From the NCBI GenBank assembly GCA_009926525.1, contig RFOR01000006.1, forward strand, positions 1 through 15,476: a stretch of 15,476 nt of DNA. Direction: 5' to 3'. Within the stretch, counting starts at the first letter, position 1. The number at the start of each line of letters is the position of its first letter. Source of the DNA: Methylophilaceae bacterium. GTDB lineage: Bacteria > Pseudomonadota > Gammaproteobacteria > Burkholderiales > Methylophilaceae. A program made the position numbers and the translations under genes. Below the pieces are notes generated by a model. It was not told where the DNA came from, made no database searches, and saw only the letters and a list, made by a program, of their open reading frames with translations. Positions 8,067 through 15,476 of this stretch are shown in pieces.

Positions 8067-8117
8067 CGGCCACATCTCTATTAAATATAGAGGTATTTTT
8101 AGGGATGTGCCCGTTTT
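8067..8117 (+). terminator. Nested hairpin plus T-run between rhodopsin and crtE (attenuator-like)
   Basis: CGGCCACATC (8067-8076) pairs with GATGTGCCCG (8104-8113) at nine of ten positions, followed at once by TTTT (8114-8117). Inside the loop CTCTAT (8076-8081) pairs with ATAGAG (8087-8092) and is followed by TATTTTT (8094-8100). Either hairpin could terminate. Placed after the rhodopsin stop and before the crtE ribosome site (GAGG at 8122-8125), it would let the abundant rhodopsin be made in excess over the pathway enzymes, with partial read-through. Confidence 0.55.
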
Positions 8118-8132
8118 CATTGAGGTTAAGAA

Positions 8133-9065
8133 ATGTCAGCTCAAGCATTAGTTAACTTACCAAACGAGTTTTTAGCGACAGAATTTTCGCTTGATGAGCT
8201 ATTAAACCATCTTGATAACTTTGTTATCAAACACATATCCTCTGCACCAGAGGGAATGCCTAATACAATTAATGCTGCTGAATACGCAGCCAAGTATCAT
8301 CTAGCTAGCCCGGGACACAAAGTGCGAGCAAGACTTTGTTTGGCGGCCTGCCTTGAGTTAAACATCAAATACAATGACATGCTGATCATTTCAGCGGTCT
8401 CAGAATTGCTTCACAATGCATCCCTAATACATGACGATATTCAGGATATGGATGAAATGCGTCGCGGCGTGGAAACCGTATGGAAAAAATTCGGATACAA
8501 CGTTGCTATCTGTGCTGGCGATTTACTACTATCTAGTGCTTATGGTGTATTGGCAGGGATTAGTGATCCTAAGTTACTTCCAAAGCTAATTACGCTAATA
8601 TCCAATCGAACATCATCGGTCATTAAAGGCCAGTGTGATGATATTGAATATAAGAATAAACCGATCAACTCAATTGAAACCTATATAAAAATAGCTAAGG
8701 CTAAATCAGGCGCGCTCCTTGGACTGCCAATCGAACTTGCTTTGATTTTATCAAAACAAGACGCTTATCTTAGCCTAGCACAAAATGCGACCGGTGCTTT
8801 TGCGGTTGGTTATCAAGTTTTTGACGATTTAAACGACATCGAAAAAGATGCTGCCGTTGCCGGACGGTCGAGTTCATTGAATATCGCTTTTGTCCTAGCA
8901 GACGCTCACTCTAGCGATCCTCTGGCTGATGCCGCTTCCCTTGCAAAACAATATTTGTCCGAAGCAGTTGATCTGGCAGAAAAGCTCCCGCACGCATTGG
9001 GATCCCTACTGATCAAACTTGCACACCAGCTTCAAGGACAAGTCCATCATGACAGAGCAGGCTAA
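8133..9065 (+). CDS. crtE: Geranylgeranyl diphosphate synthase CrtE
   Basis: Polyprenyl synthase that extends farnesyl or shorter diphosphates to the C20 GGPP used for carotenoids. The 310-residue protein has the first Asp-rich motif DDIQD (101-105) followed by MRRG (109-112), a central GQCDD (about 166-170), and the second Asp-rich motif DDLND (231-235) with downstream EKD. These bind the magnesium-diphosphate substrates. The assignment to GGPP rather than FPP product comes from the carotenoid gene context. GAGG (8122-8125) lies seven bases before the ATG. The end overlaps the crtI start by 17 bases. Confidence 0.92.
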   Translation: MSAQALVNLPNEFLATEFSLDELLNHLDNFVIKHISSAPEGMPNTINAAEYAAKYHLASPGHKVRARLCLAACLELNIKYNDMLIISAVSELLHNASLIHDDIQDMDEMRRGVETVWKKFGYNVAICAGDLLLSSAYGVLAGISDPKLLPKLITLISNRTSSVIKGQCDDIEYKNKPINSIETYIKIAKAKSGALLGLPIELALILSKQDAYLSLAQNATGAFAVGYQVFDDLNDIEKDAAVAGRSSSLNIAFVLADAHSSDPLADAASLAKQYLSEAVDLAEKLPHALGSLLIKLAHQLQGQVHHDRAG

Positions 9066-10542
9066 ACAGGTCATCGTTATTGGCTCTGGCTTTGGAGGAA
9101 TGGCTGCAGCATTAAGACTACGAGCAAAAGGTTACGCTGTAAAGTTGATTGATAGAAGCCCCATGCTGGGTGGTAGGGCGCAGGTATTTACCAGGAACGG
9201 ATTTAAGCATGATGCAGGGCCAACCGTCATTACTGCTCCGTTCTTACTTGAGGAACTCTTTGCGCTTTTTCAAGAAAAACTCGCAGATCATATTAAGCTC
9301 GTTCCTTTAACCCCTTGGTACAGGTTTTATTTTTCTGATAAAACGACATTTGATTATGGTGGCTCACTAGAGCAAACCTTATCGGAGATAGAAAAAGTTG
9401 AGCCCAAAGACAAGGCTGGTTATTTAAAACTTCTCAGTCATTCGCAAAAAATTTTCGACATCGCTTTCACGCAACTCTCTGCAGTCCCTTTTCATCGATT
9501 TTTCTTAATGCTGTCCTTGATTCCTAAACTCATTGTATTGAGAAGCTATGAAACCGTATGGGGGACTGTCTCAAGACACCTTGTGAGTCCAAAATTAAGG
9601 CAAGCCTTCTCAATTCAACCCTTATTAGTTGGCGGGAATCCTTTCTCGACTACTAGCATTTATGGCTTGATACACTACCTCGAGCGAGCGTTTGGTGTGT
9701 TCTTCGCCATGGGTGGAACGGGTGCAATTGTTAACGCACTAAAAAATCTGATGGAAAGACATCAAATCGAGATTTGTTTAAACACTACCGTAAAAAATAT
9801 CGTGATTCATGAAGGAAAAGCGACGGGGATCGTTTTAGAAGACGGGACTAAAATTAACGCGGATATTATTGTTTCTAATGCGGATGCTGCATACCTCTAT
9901 CAAAACATGATTGATACCAATAAGGTCGCCCTATCTTCAAAACTAAAAATAAAAGTAGCGCACTATTCGATGGGATTGTTTGTCATTTATTTTGGAACCA
10001 CCAAGCAATATCCAGAAGTTGTGCATCATACAATCTGGCTGGGTAAAACCTACAAAGAACTCCTTTCAAACATTTTCGATAAGAAAATATTATCTGAGGA
10101 CTTCTCACTTTACATTCACAGGCCAACAGCAACAGACGATAGCTTTGCGCCAGCTGGATGTGATAGCTTTTATGTCCTGTGCCCAGTTCCTAATTTAAAA
10201 GCAAATATTGATTGGGCCGTCGAGGGGGATGTCTTGAAAAATAAAATTATTGAGGCGCTAGATCAAAGCATCCTGCCCGACTTGAAAAAGTACATCACGG
10301 ATGACTTTTTTATGACGCCCAGTCATTTCAAGACGGAGTATTTAAGCATGCATGGCGCCGGCTTCTCAATCGCACCGTTATTTAGACAGTCAGCCTGGTT
10401 TAGATTTCATAATAAAGCTGAGGGCATTAAAAATTTATATCTTACTGGGGCTGGCACGCACCCTGGTGCAGGCTTGCCCGGCGTATTGTGCTCGGCAAAA
10501 GTGATTGATCAACTTGTCCCACTGGCAGCTGATTTTAAATGA
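9049..10542 (+). CDS. crtI: Phytoene desaturase CrtI
   Basis: FAD-dependent, membrane-associated enzyme that desaturates phytoene, here presumably in four steps to lycopene because a lycopene cyclase follows. The 497-residue protein opens with an FAD-binding dinucleotide fold (VIVIGSGFGG, 8-17) and the family phrase HDAGPTVITAP. It closes with the CrtI signature LTGAGTHPGAGLPGVLCSAK. The start at 9049 is chosen because it places the Rossmann fold a few residues in and has AAGGA at 9034-9038; a TTG at 9019 would add ten residues inside crtE. The start lies within crtE and the stop overlaps crtB by four bases, so translation is probably coupled. Confidence 0.94.
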   Translation: MTEQAKQVIVIGSGFGGMAAALRLRAKGYAVKLIDRSPMLGGRAQVFTRNGFKHDAGPTVITAPFLLEELFALFQEKLADHIKLVPLTPWYRFYFSDKTTFDYGGSLEQTLSEIEKVEPKDKAGYLKLLSHSQKIFDIAFTQLSAVPFHRFFLMLSLIPKLIVLRSYETVWGTVSRHLVSPKLRQAFSIQPLLVGGNPFSTTSIYGLIHYLERAFGVFFAMGGTGAIVNALKNLMERHQIEICLNTTVKNIVIHEGKATGIVLEDGTKINADIIVSNADAAYLYQNMIDTNKVALSSKLKIKVAHYSMGLFVIYFGTTKQYPEVVHHTIWLGKTYKELLSNIFDKKILSEDFSLYIHRPTATDDSFAPAGCDSFYVLCPVPNLKANIDWAVEGDVLKNKIIEALDQSILPDLKKYITDDFFMTPSHFKTEYLSMHGAGFSIAPLFRQSAWFRFHNKAEGIKNLYLTGAGTHPGAGLPGVLCSAKVIDQLVPLAADFK

Positions 10543-11474
10543 GCCAAGCAACTATTAATGAAGAGGAATATCTTAAAGAGTCAAATTTGATTTTGGCTCA
10601 AAAAGGTAAAACCTTTTTTTGGGCTAAGTTTTTACTGAATAAGAAACATGCCACAAAGGCGGTCAGACTATATCGATTTTGTCGCTATGTGGATGACGTG
10701 GGAGACGAGACTGCAGATAAGGAAGTCGCTCGCCGGATGCTCCTGAAAATCATGGAAGATCTCATAACAGGCTCGTCCGATCATCCTATCGTCAGAGATG
10801 CAATTTCACTATTTAATGAGTCCCGAATAGAGATCAATATTCCCATCTCACTGATTGAAGGGGTGATCTCTGATCTCAACCTAGTCAGAATGAAAGATGA
10901 GGCAGCGCTCATATTTTACTGCTATCAAGTAGCTGGTACAGTTGGATTAATGATGAGTAAGGTTTTAGATATTAGGGATGACCGTGCTTTCGCACATGCC
11001 ATTGACTTGGGCATTGGGATGCAAATCACCAACATTTGTAGGGATGTTACTGAAGATGCTGCGATGAATAGAAGGTATCTCCCCTCTTCGCTTGTTGGAG
11101 ATATTGAACCAAACGCGCTAATCAAACCCGATATCGAAGCACAAGCTAAAGTAAAACTTGCTTTAGCCAAGATGCTAGAGACAGCTGACGAATATTATCA
11201 AAGCGGATATCATGGATTATGCTTTTTACCGATTCGCGCGCGTTTGGGGATCTCGATTGCATCTGGCCTATACCGTCAAATTGGCACCAACCTTGCCAAT
11301 AAAGAATTCGCATGCTGGTCATTTAGATCTGTTGTATCAAAAAAACTAAAGGTATGGCTGACACTAAAAATTCTAGCGCGCAATGGGATAGCAACCGACT
11401 TCTATTTTTATTCGAAATCCCATAATTCGCGATTACATCATCCAATCAGAGAGGTCGCCTATTCCCATGCATAG
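10539..11474 (+). CDS. crtB: Phytoene synthase CrtB
   Basis: Condenses two GGPP molecules head to head into phytoene. The 311-residue protein has the squalene/phytoene synthase pattern: RLYRFCRYVDDVGDE with first Asp motif DDVGD (52-56), and second Asp motif DVTED (169-173) in NICRDVTEDAAMNRRYLP. Between them YCYQVAGTVGLMM (about 127-139) is typical of the family. Length is normal. The start overlaps the crtI stop (ATGA at 10539-10542) and its end overlaps crtY by eight bases. Confidence 0.94.
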   Translation: MSQATINEEEYLKESNLILAQKGKTFFWAKFLLNKKHATKAVRLYRFCRYVDDVGDETADKEVARRMLLKIMEDLITGSSDHPIVRDAISLFNESRIEINIPISLIEGVISDLNLVRMKDEAALIFYCYQVAGTVGLMMSKVLDIRDDRAFAHAIDLGIGMQITNICRDVTEDAAMNRRYLPSSLVGDIEPNALIKPDIEAQAKVKLALAKMLETADEYYQSGYHGLCFLPIRARLGISIASGLYRQIGTNLANKEFACWSFRSVVSKKLKVWLTLKILARNGIATDFYFYSKSHNSRLHHPIREVAYSHA

Positions 11475-12639
11475 CCATGTGGACTTGCTCATCTTAGGTG
11501 GCGGCTGTGCTGGGTTAAGCCTAGCAAGCCGGCTATCTGAATTGGGCAAAGAAGCGCCTCAAGTCTTAATTATCGAACAAAAAGAAACCTACACCAACGA
11601 CAGGACCTGGTGTTTTTGGGATATCGAAGAGCCCGCATATCAATCACTAACAAGCCATGCATGGTCAAAATTTGAAGTGGCCAATGATAATCGCTTGGAT
11701 GTATACAACTGCATTCAACATCAATACCTCATGTTAGAAAGTCATCACTTTTATCAAAACGCTTTAGCCCTTATTGGTTCAAACGCTAATATTCAATTAA
11801 TGCTTGGTCAGAAGCTGCTATCAGACCCAATTAAAACAGAGCAAGGATGGTCCATTAAAACAGGCAATTCAGAGATCACTGCCACACAAGTATTGGATAC
11901 AAGGCCACCCAAACAAATTAGTCACAATGACTCTGTCCTATGGCAATCTTTTGTCGGCTATGAAATTCAAACGGAATCGGATTTTTTTTCACCCAAACAA
12001 ATGGTCTTAATGGACTTTGACCACACATTTAAAAGTGGTCTGGCATTCATCTATATTTTGCCAACTTCAGAAAAGAAAGCATTAATTGAGTTCACCGTCT
12101 TTTCTGAGCGTATCCTATCTAAAGAAGAACTAATTGAGGATCTAAATAAATCTATTGCACAAAAAATAGCTGGTAGCCCATATGAGATTTTAAGAGTCGA
12201 GCATGGCACTCTGCCCATGGGGAATAAGTTGCCGACAAAAAATTCTGACCCAAGCTATGTTTTTGCAGGCCTTTTTGAGGGAGGCGCTAGACCTAGTTCT
12301 GGTTACGCATTCCAAAGAATACAGTCTTGGGCAAAAAAATGTGCTCACTCTATGATTGCTTCCAACACACTCTGCACATTACCCAGAGATCGGTGGCTTC
12401 AGTCTTTCATGGATGGGCTGTTCTTAATGGTTATCAAAAAGAACCCAACCATCGCCGCATCACTTTTTGAGAGCCTTTTTAGAAAATGTGATTTAAAGAC
12501 AGTCGTCAAATTCATGTCCGATCAAGCCTCAATACCTGATTGCCTTAAGATCATCAGGTCGCTCCCACCTAGGCCTTTTATTGAAGCGTTACCGCGCTTT
12601 ATCATTGAACGCCTTTATAACCGCTTTAGGCTGAACTGA
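11467..12639 (+). CDS. crtY: Lycopene beta-cyclase CrtY
   Basis: Flavin-binding cyclase that closes both ends of lycopene to beta-carotene. The 390-residue protein has an N-terminal dinucleotide fold LLILGGGCAG (7-16), the CrtY-type DRTWCFW (45-51), LWQSFVGYEI (about 158-167) and LIEFTVFSE (206-214, with candidate catalytic Glu208). GGARPSSGYAFQRI (272-285) follows. These match the proteobacterial CrtY type rather than the CrtL or heterodimeric types. A purine-rich AGAGAGG lies about 12 bases before the ATG. The stop and the blh start share one base (TGATG at 12637-12641). Confidence 0.92.
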   Translation: MHSHVDLLILGGGCAGLSLASRLSELGKEAPQVLIIEQKETYTNDRTWCFWDIEEPAYQSLTSHAWSKFEVANDNRLDVYNCIQHQYLMLESHHFYQNALALIGSNANIQLMLGQKLLSDPIKTEQGWSIKTGNSEITATQVLDTRPPKQISHNDSVLWQSFVGYEIQTESDFFSPKQMVLMDFDHTFKSGLAFIYILPTSEKKALIEFTVFSERILSKEELIEDLNKSIAQKIAGSPYEILRVEHGTLPMGNKLPTKNSDPSYVFAGLFEGGARPSSGYAFQRIQSWAKKCAHSMIASNTLCTLPRDRWLQSFMDGLFLMVIKKNPTIAASLFESLFRKCDLKTVVKFMSDQASIPDCLKIIRSLPPRPFIEALPRFIIERLYNRFRLN

Positions 12640-13535
12640 TGAACAAGTTGATGGGGTTTCAGAGCAATCTATTTATATTGATAAGTTGCCTTGCCTTGGC
12701 ACTTGGATTTGGAGTGGAGATCAATGACAACCTATATTTATTTTATATAGCCCTGGGCTTTATCGTTCTGCTAGGGGTTCCGCACGGATCGCTTGATGTG
12801 TTGTTTGCAAGCCAAACCTATCAACTCGGCAATATCACCCATTGGATGAAATTCATTGCCTACTATGTCTTAGCCTCACTGGCTGTCATATTGGTATGGT
12901 TAATCGTGCCAAACTTTTTCTTTATAGCCTTCTTGATATTGTCGGCCCTTCACTTTTCTGATGATTTAAATCTAATAGATTCTAAAGTCTTGAAGTTTGG
13001 TTATGGAGCATCGATCATCACCTTCCCAAGCTTATTTTTCAGCACTGAGTTGATTCAATTATATGGGATGATCATTAACGTTGAGATCGCAACTACTATT
13101 GTAAAGGCTTGCCAATTAATAAGCCTGCCAGCAGGACTTTTGATAATCGTTCAACTTTTTAAAGAGCAAATAGACATCCGGACAAAGCTCGAATCACTCT
13201 GTGTTTGTGCACTATTTTTATTACTCACCCCCATACTGTCTTTTGGGGTTTATTTTTGTGTCATGCACAGCGCACGTCACCTTATAAGAAGTCGTTTTTT
13301 CTTACGAAAATTTACGAGACAAGCTTTTTTAAATGCCCTCATACTACCTACAATTGCAGTTGTGTTGATAGGCGCGCTTATTTGGTGGGTTGGATCAACC
13401 AAAACTCTCGAGGCAGAGTTGATTCGTATCATCTTCATTGGGCTCGCCGCCCTCACTGTCCCGCACGCCTGGGTATTACAAAAGTCGAATTTTCAGACAT
13501 GGTCGATCACATACAATTCTAAAGATTCTCAATAA
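12639..13535 (+). CDS. blh: Beta-carotene 15,15'-dioxygenase Blh (Brp/Blh family)
   Basis: Integral membrane, iron-dependent enzyme that splits beta-carotene into two retinal molecules, the chromophore of the upstream rhodopsin. The 298-residue protein is strongly hydrophobic, with about eight membrane segments. His residues typical of the family are His49 (GVPHGSLD), His105 (ALHFSDD), His210 and His214 (VMHSARH), and His276 (VPHAWVL). They lie near helix ends, as expected for a metal site. It is the last gene of the cassette and overlaps crtY by one base. Its presence shows that the carotenoids are made for retinal. The frame stays open for 42 codons after the TAA stop. Confidence 0.93.
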   Translation: MNKLMGFQSNLFILISCLALALGFGVEINDNLYLFYIALGFIVLLGVPHGSLDVLFASQTYQLGNITHWMKFIAYYVLASLAVILVWLIVPNFFFIAFLILSALHFSDDLNLIDSKVLKFGYGASIITFPSLFFSTELIQLYGMIINVEIATTIVKACQLISLPAGLLIIVQLFKEQIDIRTKLESLCVCALFLLLTPILSFGVYFCVMHSARHLIRSRFFLRKFTRQAFLNALILPTIAVVLIGALIWWVGSTKTLEAELIRIIFIGLAALTVPHAWVLQKSNFQTWSITYNSKDSQ

Positions 13536-13664
13536 TGCGCTCACAGTCTTTTTGAACTGCCAATGGTGCTCTTAGCAAATCTTAAACAGCCACAACTGAA
13601 AGAGCAAATCGATTGGATTAAGCCCCAAAAACTATTGGTTTCATTAAAAGCGGTCGTCAACTAA
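13536..13664 (+). pseudogene. Possible 3' remnant of an unidentified gene after blh
   Basis: Immediately after the blh stop, and in the same frame, 42 codons remain open until TAA at 13662-13664. The peptide reads like an ordinary protein C-terminus (LKQPQLKEQIDWIKPQKLL, then LKAVVN). The only ATG is at 13563, with no ribosome site, giving 33 residues. It could be the tail of a gene truncated when the cassette arrived, or chance. I do not recognise the family. Confidence 0.25.
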
Positions 13665-13703
13665 ATCAATGAGGTTTTTCCTAATCTAGCATCCAAACAA
13701 CAC

Positions 13704-14984
13704 TCATTTAACCTCTAGATTACTACTAAAAGCCAATGCTATCAGCGTAATGAGCGCCGCGCCAGACAAGTAAAAACCCACATAGCTCAGCCCATAATTC
13801 CCTGCTAACCAGGTTGCAATAAATGGTGCGAACGAAGCCCCTAAAATACCCGCAAAGTTAAAAGTAAGCGATGCCCCTGTGTAGCGAACTTCGGTTGGGA
13901 ATAACTCAGAAAGCATCGTGCCGAGCGGGCCGTAAGTCATGCCCATCAAGCCTAACCCTAAGCATAAAAACAGTGTAATTTTTACCACATCACCTGAGCC
14001 AAACAATGGGGACATTAGCAAGCCAAAAGCGGCGATAGCTAAGGATGCACTCATCAATACGGCTTTGCGACTAAACTTATCGGCAAGCATTGCAGAAATG
14101 GGAATGGCTAAACCAAAGAACAAAACGGCGAAGAGTTGTATCAACAAAAATTCACGGCGTGAGAAACCCAAACTCGTCGTCGCCCAGCTTAAGGTAAAGA
14201 CCGTCATCAAGTAGAACAAAACAAAGGTGGCCAAGGCAATAAAAGTACCCAAGAGTAAGTGTCGGCCATGCTCTTTAAACACGGTAATAGCAGGCACTTT
14301 GACCCGCTTGTTAGATTTAATCGACTCCAAAAAAGCAGGGGTTTCGGTGATGTTGAGGCGCACATACAAGCCAACCAGGACCAGCAAGGTGCTGGCCAAA
14401 AACGGGATGCGCCAGCCAAAATCAAAGAACTGTTCGTTACTTAGACTATCACTGAGCAGCAAGAAAATTCCGCCTGACATCAGAAAGCCAATCGGCGCAC
14501 CAAGCTGGGGGAACATGCCGAACCAGGCGCGTTTATTAGGCGGCGCATTTTCGGTCGCAAGCAAGACCGCACCACCCCACTCACCGCCAAGCCCGAGACC
14601 TTGTCCAAAACGACACAAGGTTAACAATATGGGTGCGGCAATGCCGATGCTGGCATAAGTGGGCAGCAAGCCAATTGCGACCGTTGATAAACCCATCGTC
14701 ATGAGGGCTGCGACCAAGGTTGCCTTGCGGCCTACCCTATCCCCAAAATGGCCAAACAAGGCTGAACCCAGAGGGCGTGCAAAGAAAGCAATCGCGAAGG
14801 TCGCCAGCGACTGCAACATAGCATTTGTGGCGTTAGATGACGGGAAGAATAAAGCAGGAAACACTAGCACCGCAGCGTTGGCATAAATATAGAAATCGAA
14901 AAACTCAATCGTCGTACCGACCAAACTCCCGAGCAGAATCTTTCCCTGAGAGTTCGCTTGCACCAAAGCTGCTTCTTTTTTCAT
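13704..14984 (-). CDS. MFS transporter, metabolite:H+ symporter (MHS) type
   Basis: A 12-helix secondary transporter of 426 residues, of the MHS branch of the major facilitator superfamily (relatives carry shikimate, alpha-ketoglutarate, proline/betaine or dicarboxylates). Marks are GTTIEFFDFYIY in TM1 (about 23-34), FARPLGSALFGHFGDRVGRK (68-87) with the loop 2-3 motif, RFGQGLGLGGEWGGA (125-139), and the C-terminal half motif ELFPTEVRYTGASL. The substrate cannot be read from sequence. The ATG at 14984 leaves the usual short tail before TM1 and lies about 25 bases after a promoter-like element; upstream in-frame starts are at 15038 (ATG) and 15053 (TTG). It is convergent with the rhodopsin-carotenoid cluster and divergent from rpoH, with host-like base composition. 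Confidence 0.85.
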   Translation of the reverse strand: MKKEAALVQANSQGKILLGSLVGTTIEFFDFYIYANAAVLVFPALFFPSSNATNAMLQSLATFAIAFFARPLGSALFGHFGDRVGRKATLVAALMTMGLSTVAIGLLPTYASIGIAAPILLTLCRFGQGLGLGGEWGGAVLLATENAPPNKRAWFGMFPQLGAPIGFLMSGGIFLLLSDSLSNEQFFDFGWRIPFLASTLLVLVGLYVRLNITETPAFLESIKSNKRVKVPAITVFKEHGRHLLLGTFIALATFVLFYLMTVFTLSWATTSLGFSRREFLLIQLFAVLFFGLAIPISAMLADKFSRKAVLMSASLAIAAFGLLMSPLFGSGDVVKITLFLCLGLGLMGMTYGPLGTMLSELFPTEVRYTGASLTFNFAGILGASFAPFIATWLAGNYGLSYVGFYLSGAALITLIALAFSSNLEVK

Positions 14985-15015
14985 TTTTATTGAGTCTCGA
15001 TCAATGTTTTGTAGG

Positions 15016-15043
15016 ATTGTACCTGATCGCTTTGCCATCTCAT
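15016..15043 (-). promoter_or_regulatory. Candidate promoter of the MFS transporter gene
   Basis: On the minus strand ATGAGA (15043-15038, 4 of 6) and TACAAT (15021-15016, 5 of 6) are 16 bases apart. The start point would fall near 15009, about 25 bases before the ATG at 14984, and downstream of the alternative starts at 15038 and 15053. Confidence 0.35.
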
Positions 15044-15072
15044 GAAATACCAAAAGGATGAACTTTTAAGGA

Positions 15073-15099
15073 CTAGCACTCTCTAACGTGGAGTGCTAA
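15073..15099. promoter_or_regulatory. CIRCE element (HrcA operator) upstream of rpoH
   Basis: CTAGCACTC (15073-15081), nine bases, then GAGTGCTAA (15091-15099): this is the CIRCE consensus TTAGCACTC-N9-GAGTGCTAA with a single mismatch in the first arm. CIRCE is bound by the heat-shock repressor HrcA. A -10-like CATAAT (15106-15111) lies just downstream, so the -35 region would fall within the operator and HrcA would block polymerase. It sits between the divergent MFS and rpoH genes, with the rpoH ATG 28 bases further on. Confidence 0.92.
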
Positions 15100-15127
15100 A
15101 ATTAGCATAATGAATAAAGGTGAATCC

Positions 15128-15476
15128 ATGACAAATGCACTTACTTTACCGATACCATCAGCTTTAGATAGCTTGGATCAGTATATGCGCTCAATCAAAG
15201 CCTTTCCTATGCTTACGGCAGAGGAAGAGCTGGATTATGCTACACGCCTAAAAAATAACAACGACCTTGAGGCAGCTAAAGCCCTGATCGTTTCACACCT
15301 TCGCTTGGTCGCGAGTATCGCGCGAGGCTACTCAGGCTATGGCTTGCCACAAGCAGATTTAATCCAAGAAGGTAATATCGGATTAATGAAAGCGGTAAAA
15401 CGCTTTGACCCAGCACGCGGTGTTCGCTTAGTTTCATTTGCGATGCACTGGATTAAAGCTGAAATTCACGAATACA
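15128..15476 (+). CDS. rpoH: RNA polymerase heat-shock sigma factor RpoH (sigma-32), 5' part only
   Basis: The first 116 codons of rpoH; the gene runs off the window end. The protein begins with about 20 variable residues, then [17 protein letters not shown] (about 19-35), typical of the sigma-32 N-terminus. Region 2 follows, with [17 protein letters not shown], the core-binding [18 protein letters not shown], and [20 protein letters not shown], which melts and reads the -10 element. The [10 protein letters not shown] stretch separates it from RpoD (which has YATWWIRQAI). AAGGTGA (15117-15123) is the ribosome site. The RpoH-specific box lies beyond the window. The CIRCE element upstream implies HrcA control. 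Confidence 0.95.
   Translation, partial: MTNALTLPIPSALDSLDQYMRSIKAFPMLTAEEELDYATRLKNNNDLEAAKALIVSHLRLVASIARGYSGYGLPQADLIQEGNIGLMKAVKRFDPARGVRLVSFAMHWIKAEIHEY

Noticed and set aside
13205..13522. A 105-codon open frame inside blh in another frame
   Set aside because: Lies entirely within blh, which has all family His motifs; sequence resembles no ordered protein.
6980..13703. Transposon, integrase or attachment-site signals bounding the cassette
   Set aside because: I looked for transposase or integrase genes, tRNA ends and terminal direct or inverted repeats in both flanking gaps and saw none, so insertion is inferred only from gene order and base composition.
13665..13703. A bidirectional terminator between blh and the convergent MFS gene
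   Set aside because: Short inverted matches (GAGGTT / AACCTC, AATGAG / CTCATT) exist but the arms are far apart and no compact GC-rich stem with a T-run is present.
14227..14658. A 143-codon open frame on the plus strand opposite the MFS transporter
   Set aside because: Antisense to a clear MHS-family gene; Lys/Pro-rich composition is what the complement of hydrophobic codons gives.

Overview
The window looks like chromosomal DNA from a betaproteobacterium, most plausibly a freshwater methylotroph-type lineage (Methylophilaceae or a relative); family-level placement is inference. Support comes from the ftsY-ftsE-ftsX...rpoH backbone, a CIRCE operator in front of rpoH (known from betaproteobacteria), a betaproteobacterial-type TonB-like protein after ftsX, and a freshwater-type green-tuned proteorhodopsin cassette.

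Layout. Positions 3-455 (minus strand) hold a half-size YeeE/YedE sulfur-compound transporter, divergent from a sulfate/thiosulfate ABC importer operon cysT-cysW-cysA (585-3424, plus). The 129-bp gap between them carries an AT-rich inverted repeat. Next comes ftsY-ftsE-ftsX (3515-6053, 4-bp overlaps at both junctions), then a TonB-like membrane protein (6080-6979). A 269-bp intergenic region with an ordered set of TGTAA repeats precedes a proteorhodopsin gene (7249-8040). After a nested hairpin resembling an intrinsic terminator comes a tight cluster crtE-crtI-crtB-crtY-blh (8133-13535), in which every gene overlaps the next. A short gap with a possible gene remnant leads to a convergent MHS-type MFS transporter (minus). 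The window ends in rpoH (sigma-32, plus, cut by the window edge), preceded by a clear CIRCE element.

How the parts work together. CrtE makes GGPP, CrtB condenses it to phytoene, CrtI desaturates to lycopene, CrtY cyclises to beta-carotene, and Blh cleaves beta-carotene to retinal. Retinal is the chromophore of the rhodopsin, whose residues (Asp108, Thr112, Glu119, Lys245) are those of an outward proton pump. No ketolase or hydroxylase gene is present, and the position that would be Gly in an antenna-binding rhodopsin is Phe, so the carotenoid genes most likely serve only retinal supply. The whole light-driven pump module sits between ftsX and rpoH, genes that are adjacent in many proteobacteria. 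Its carotenoid genes are visibly more AT-rich than the flanks, which suggests acquisition as a cassette. The most novel-looking signals are regulatory: the TGTAA repeats before the rhodopsin, the nested hairpin after it, and the CIRCE-rpoH link.
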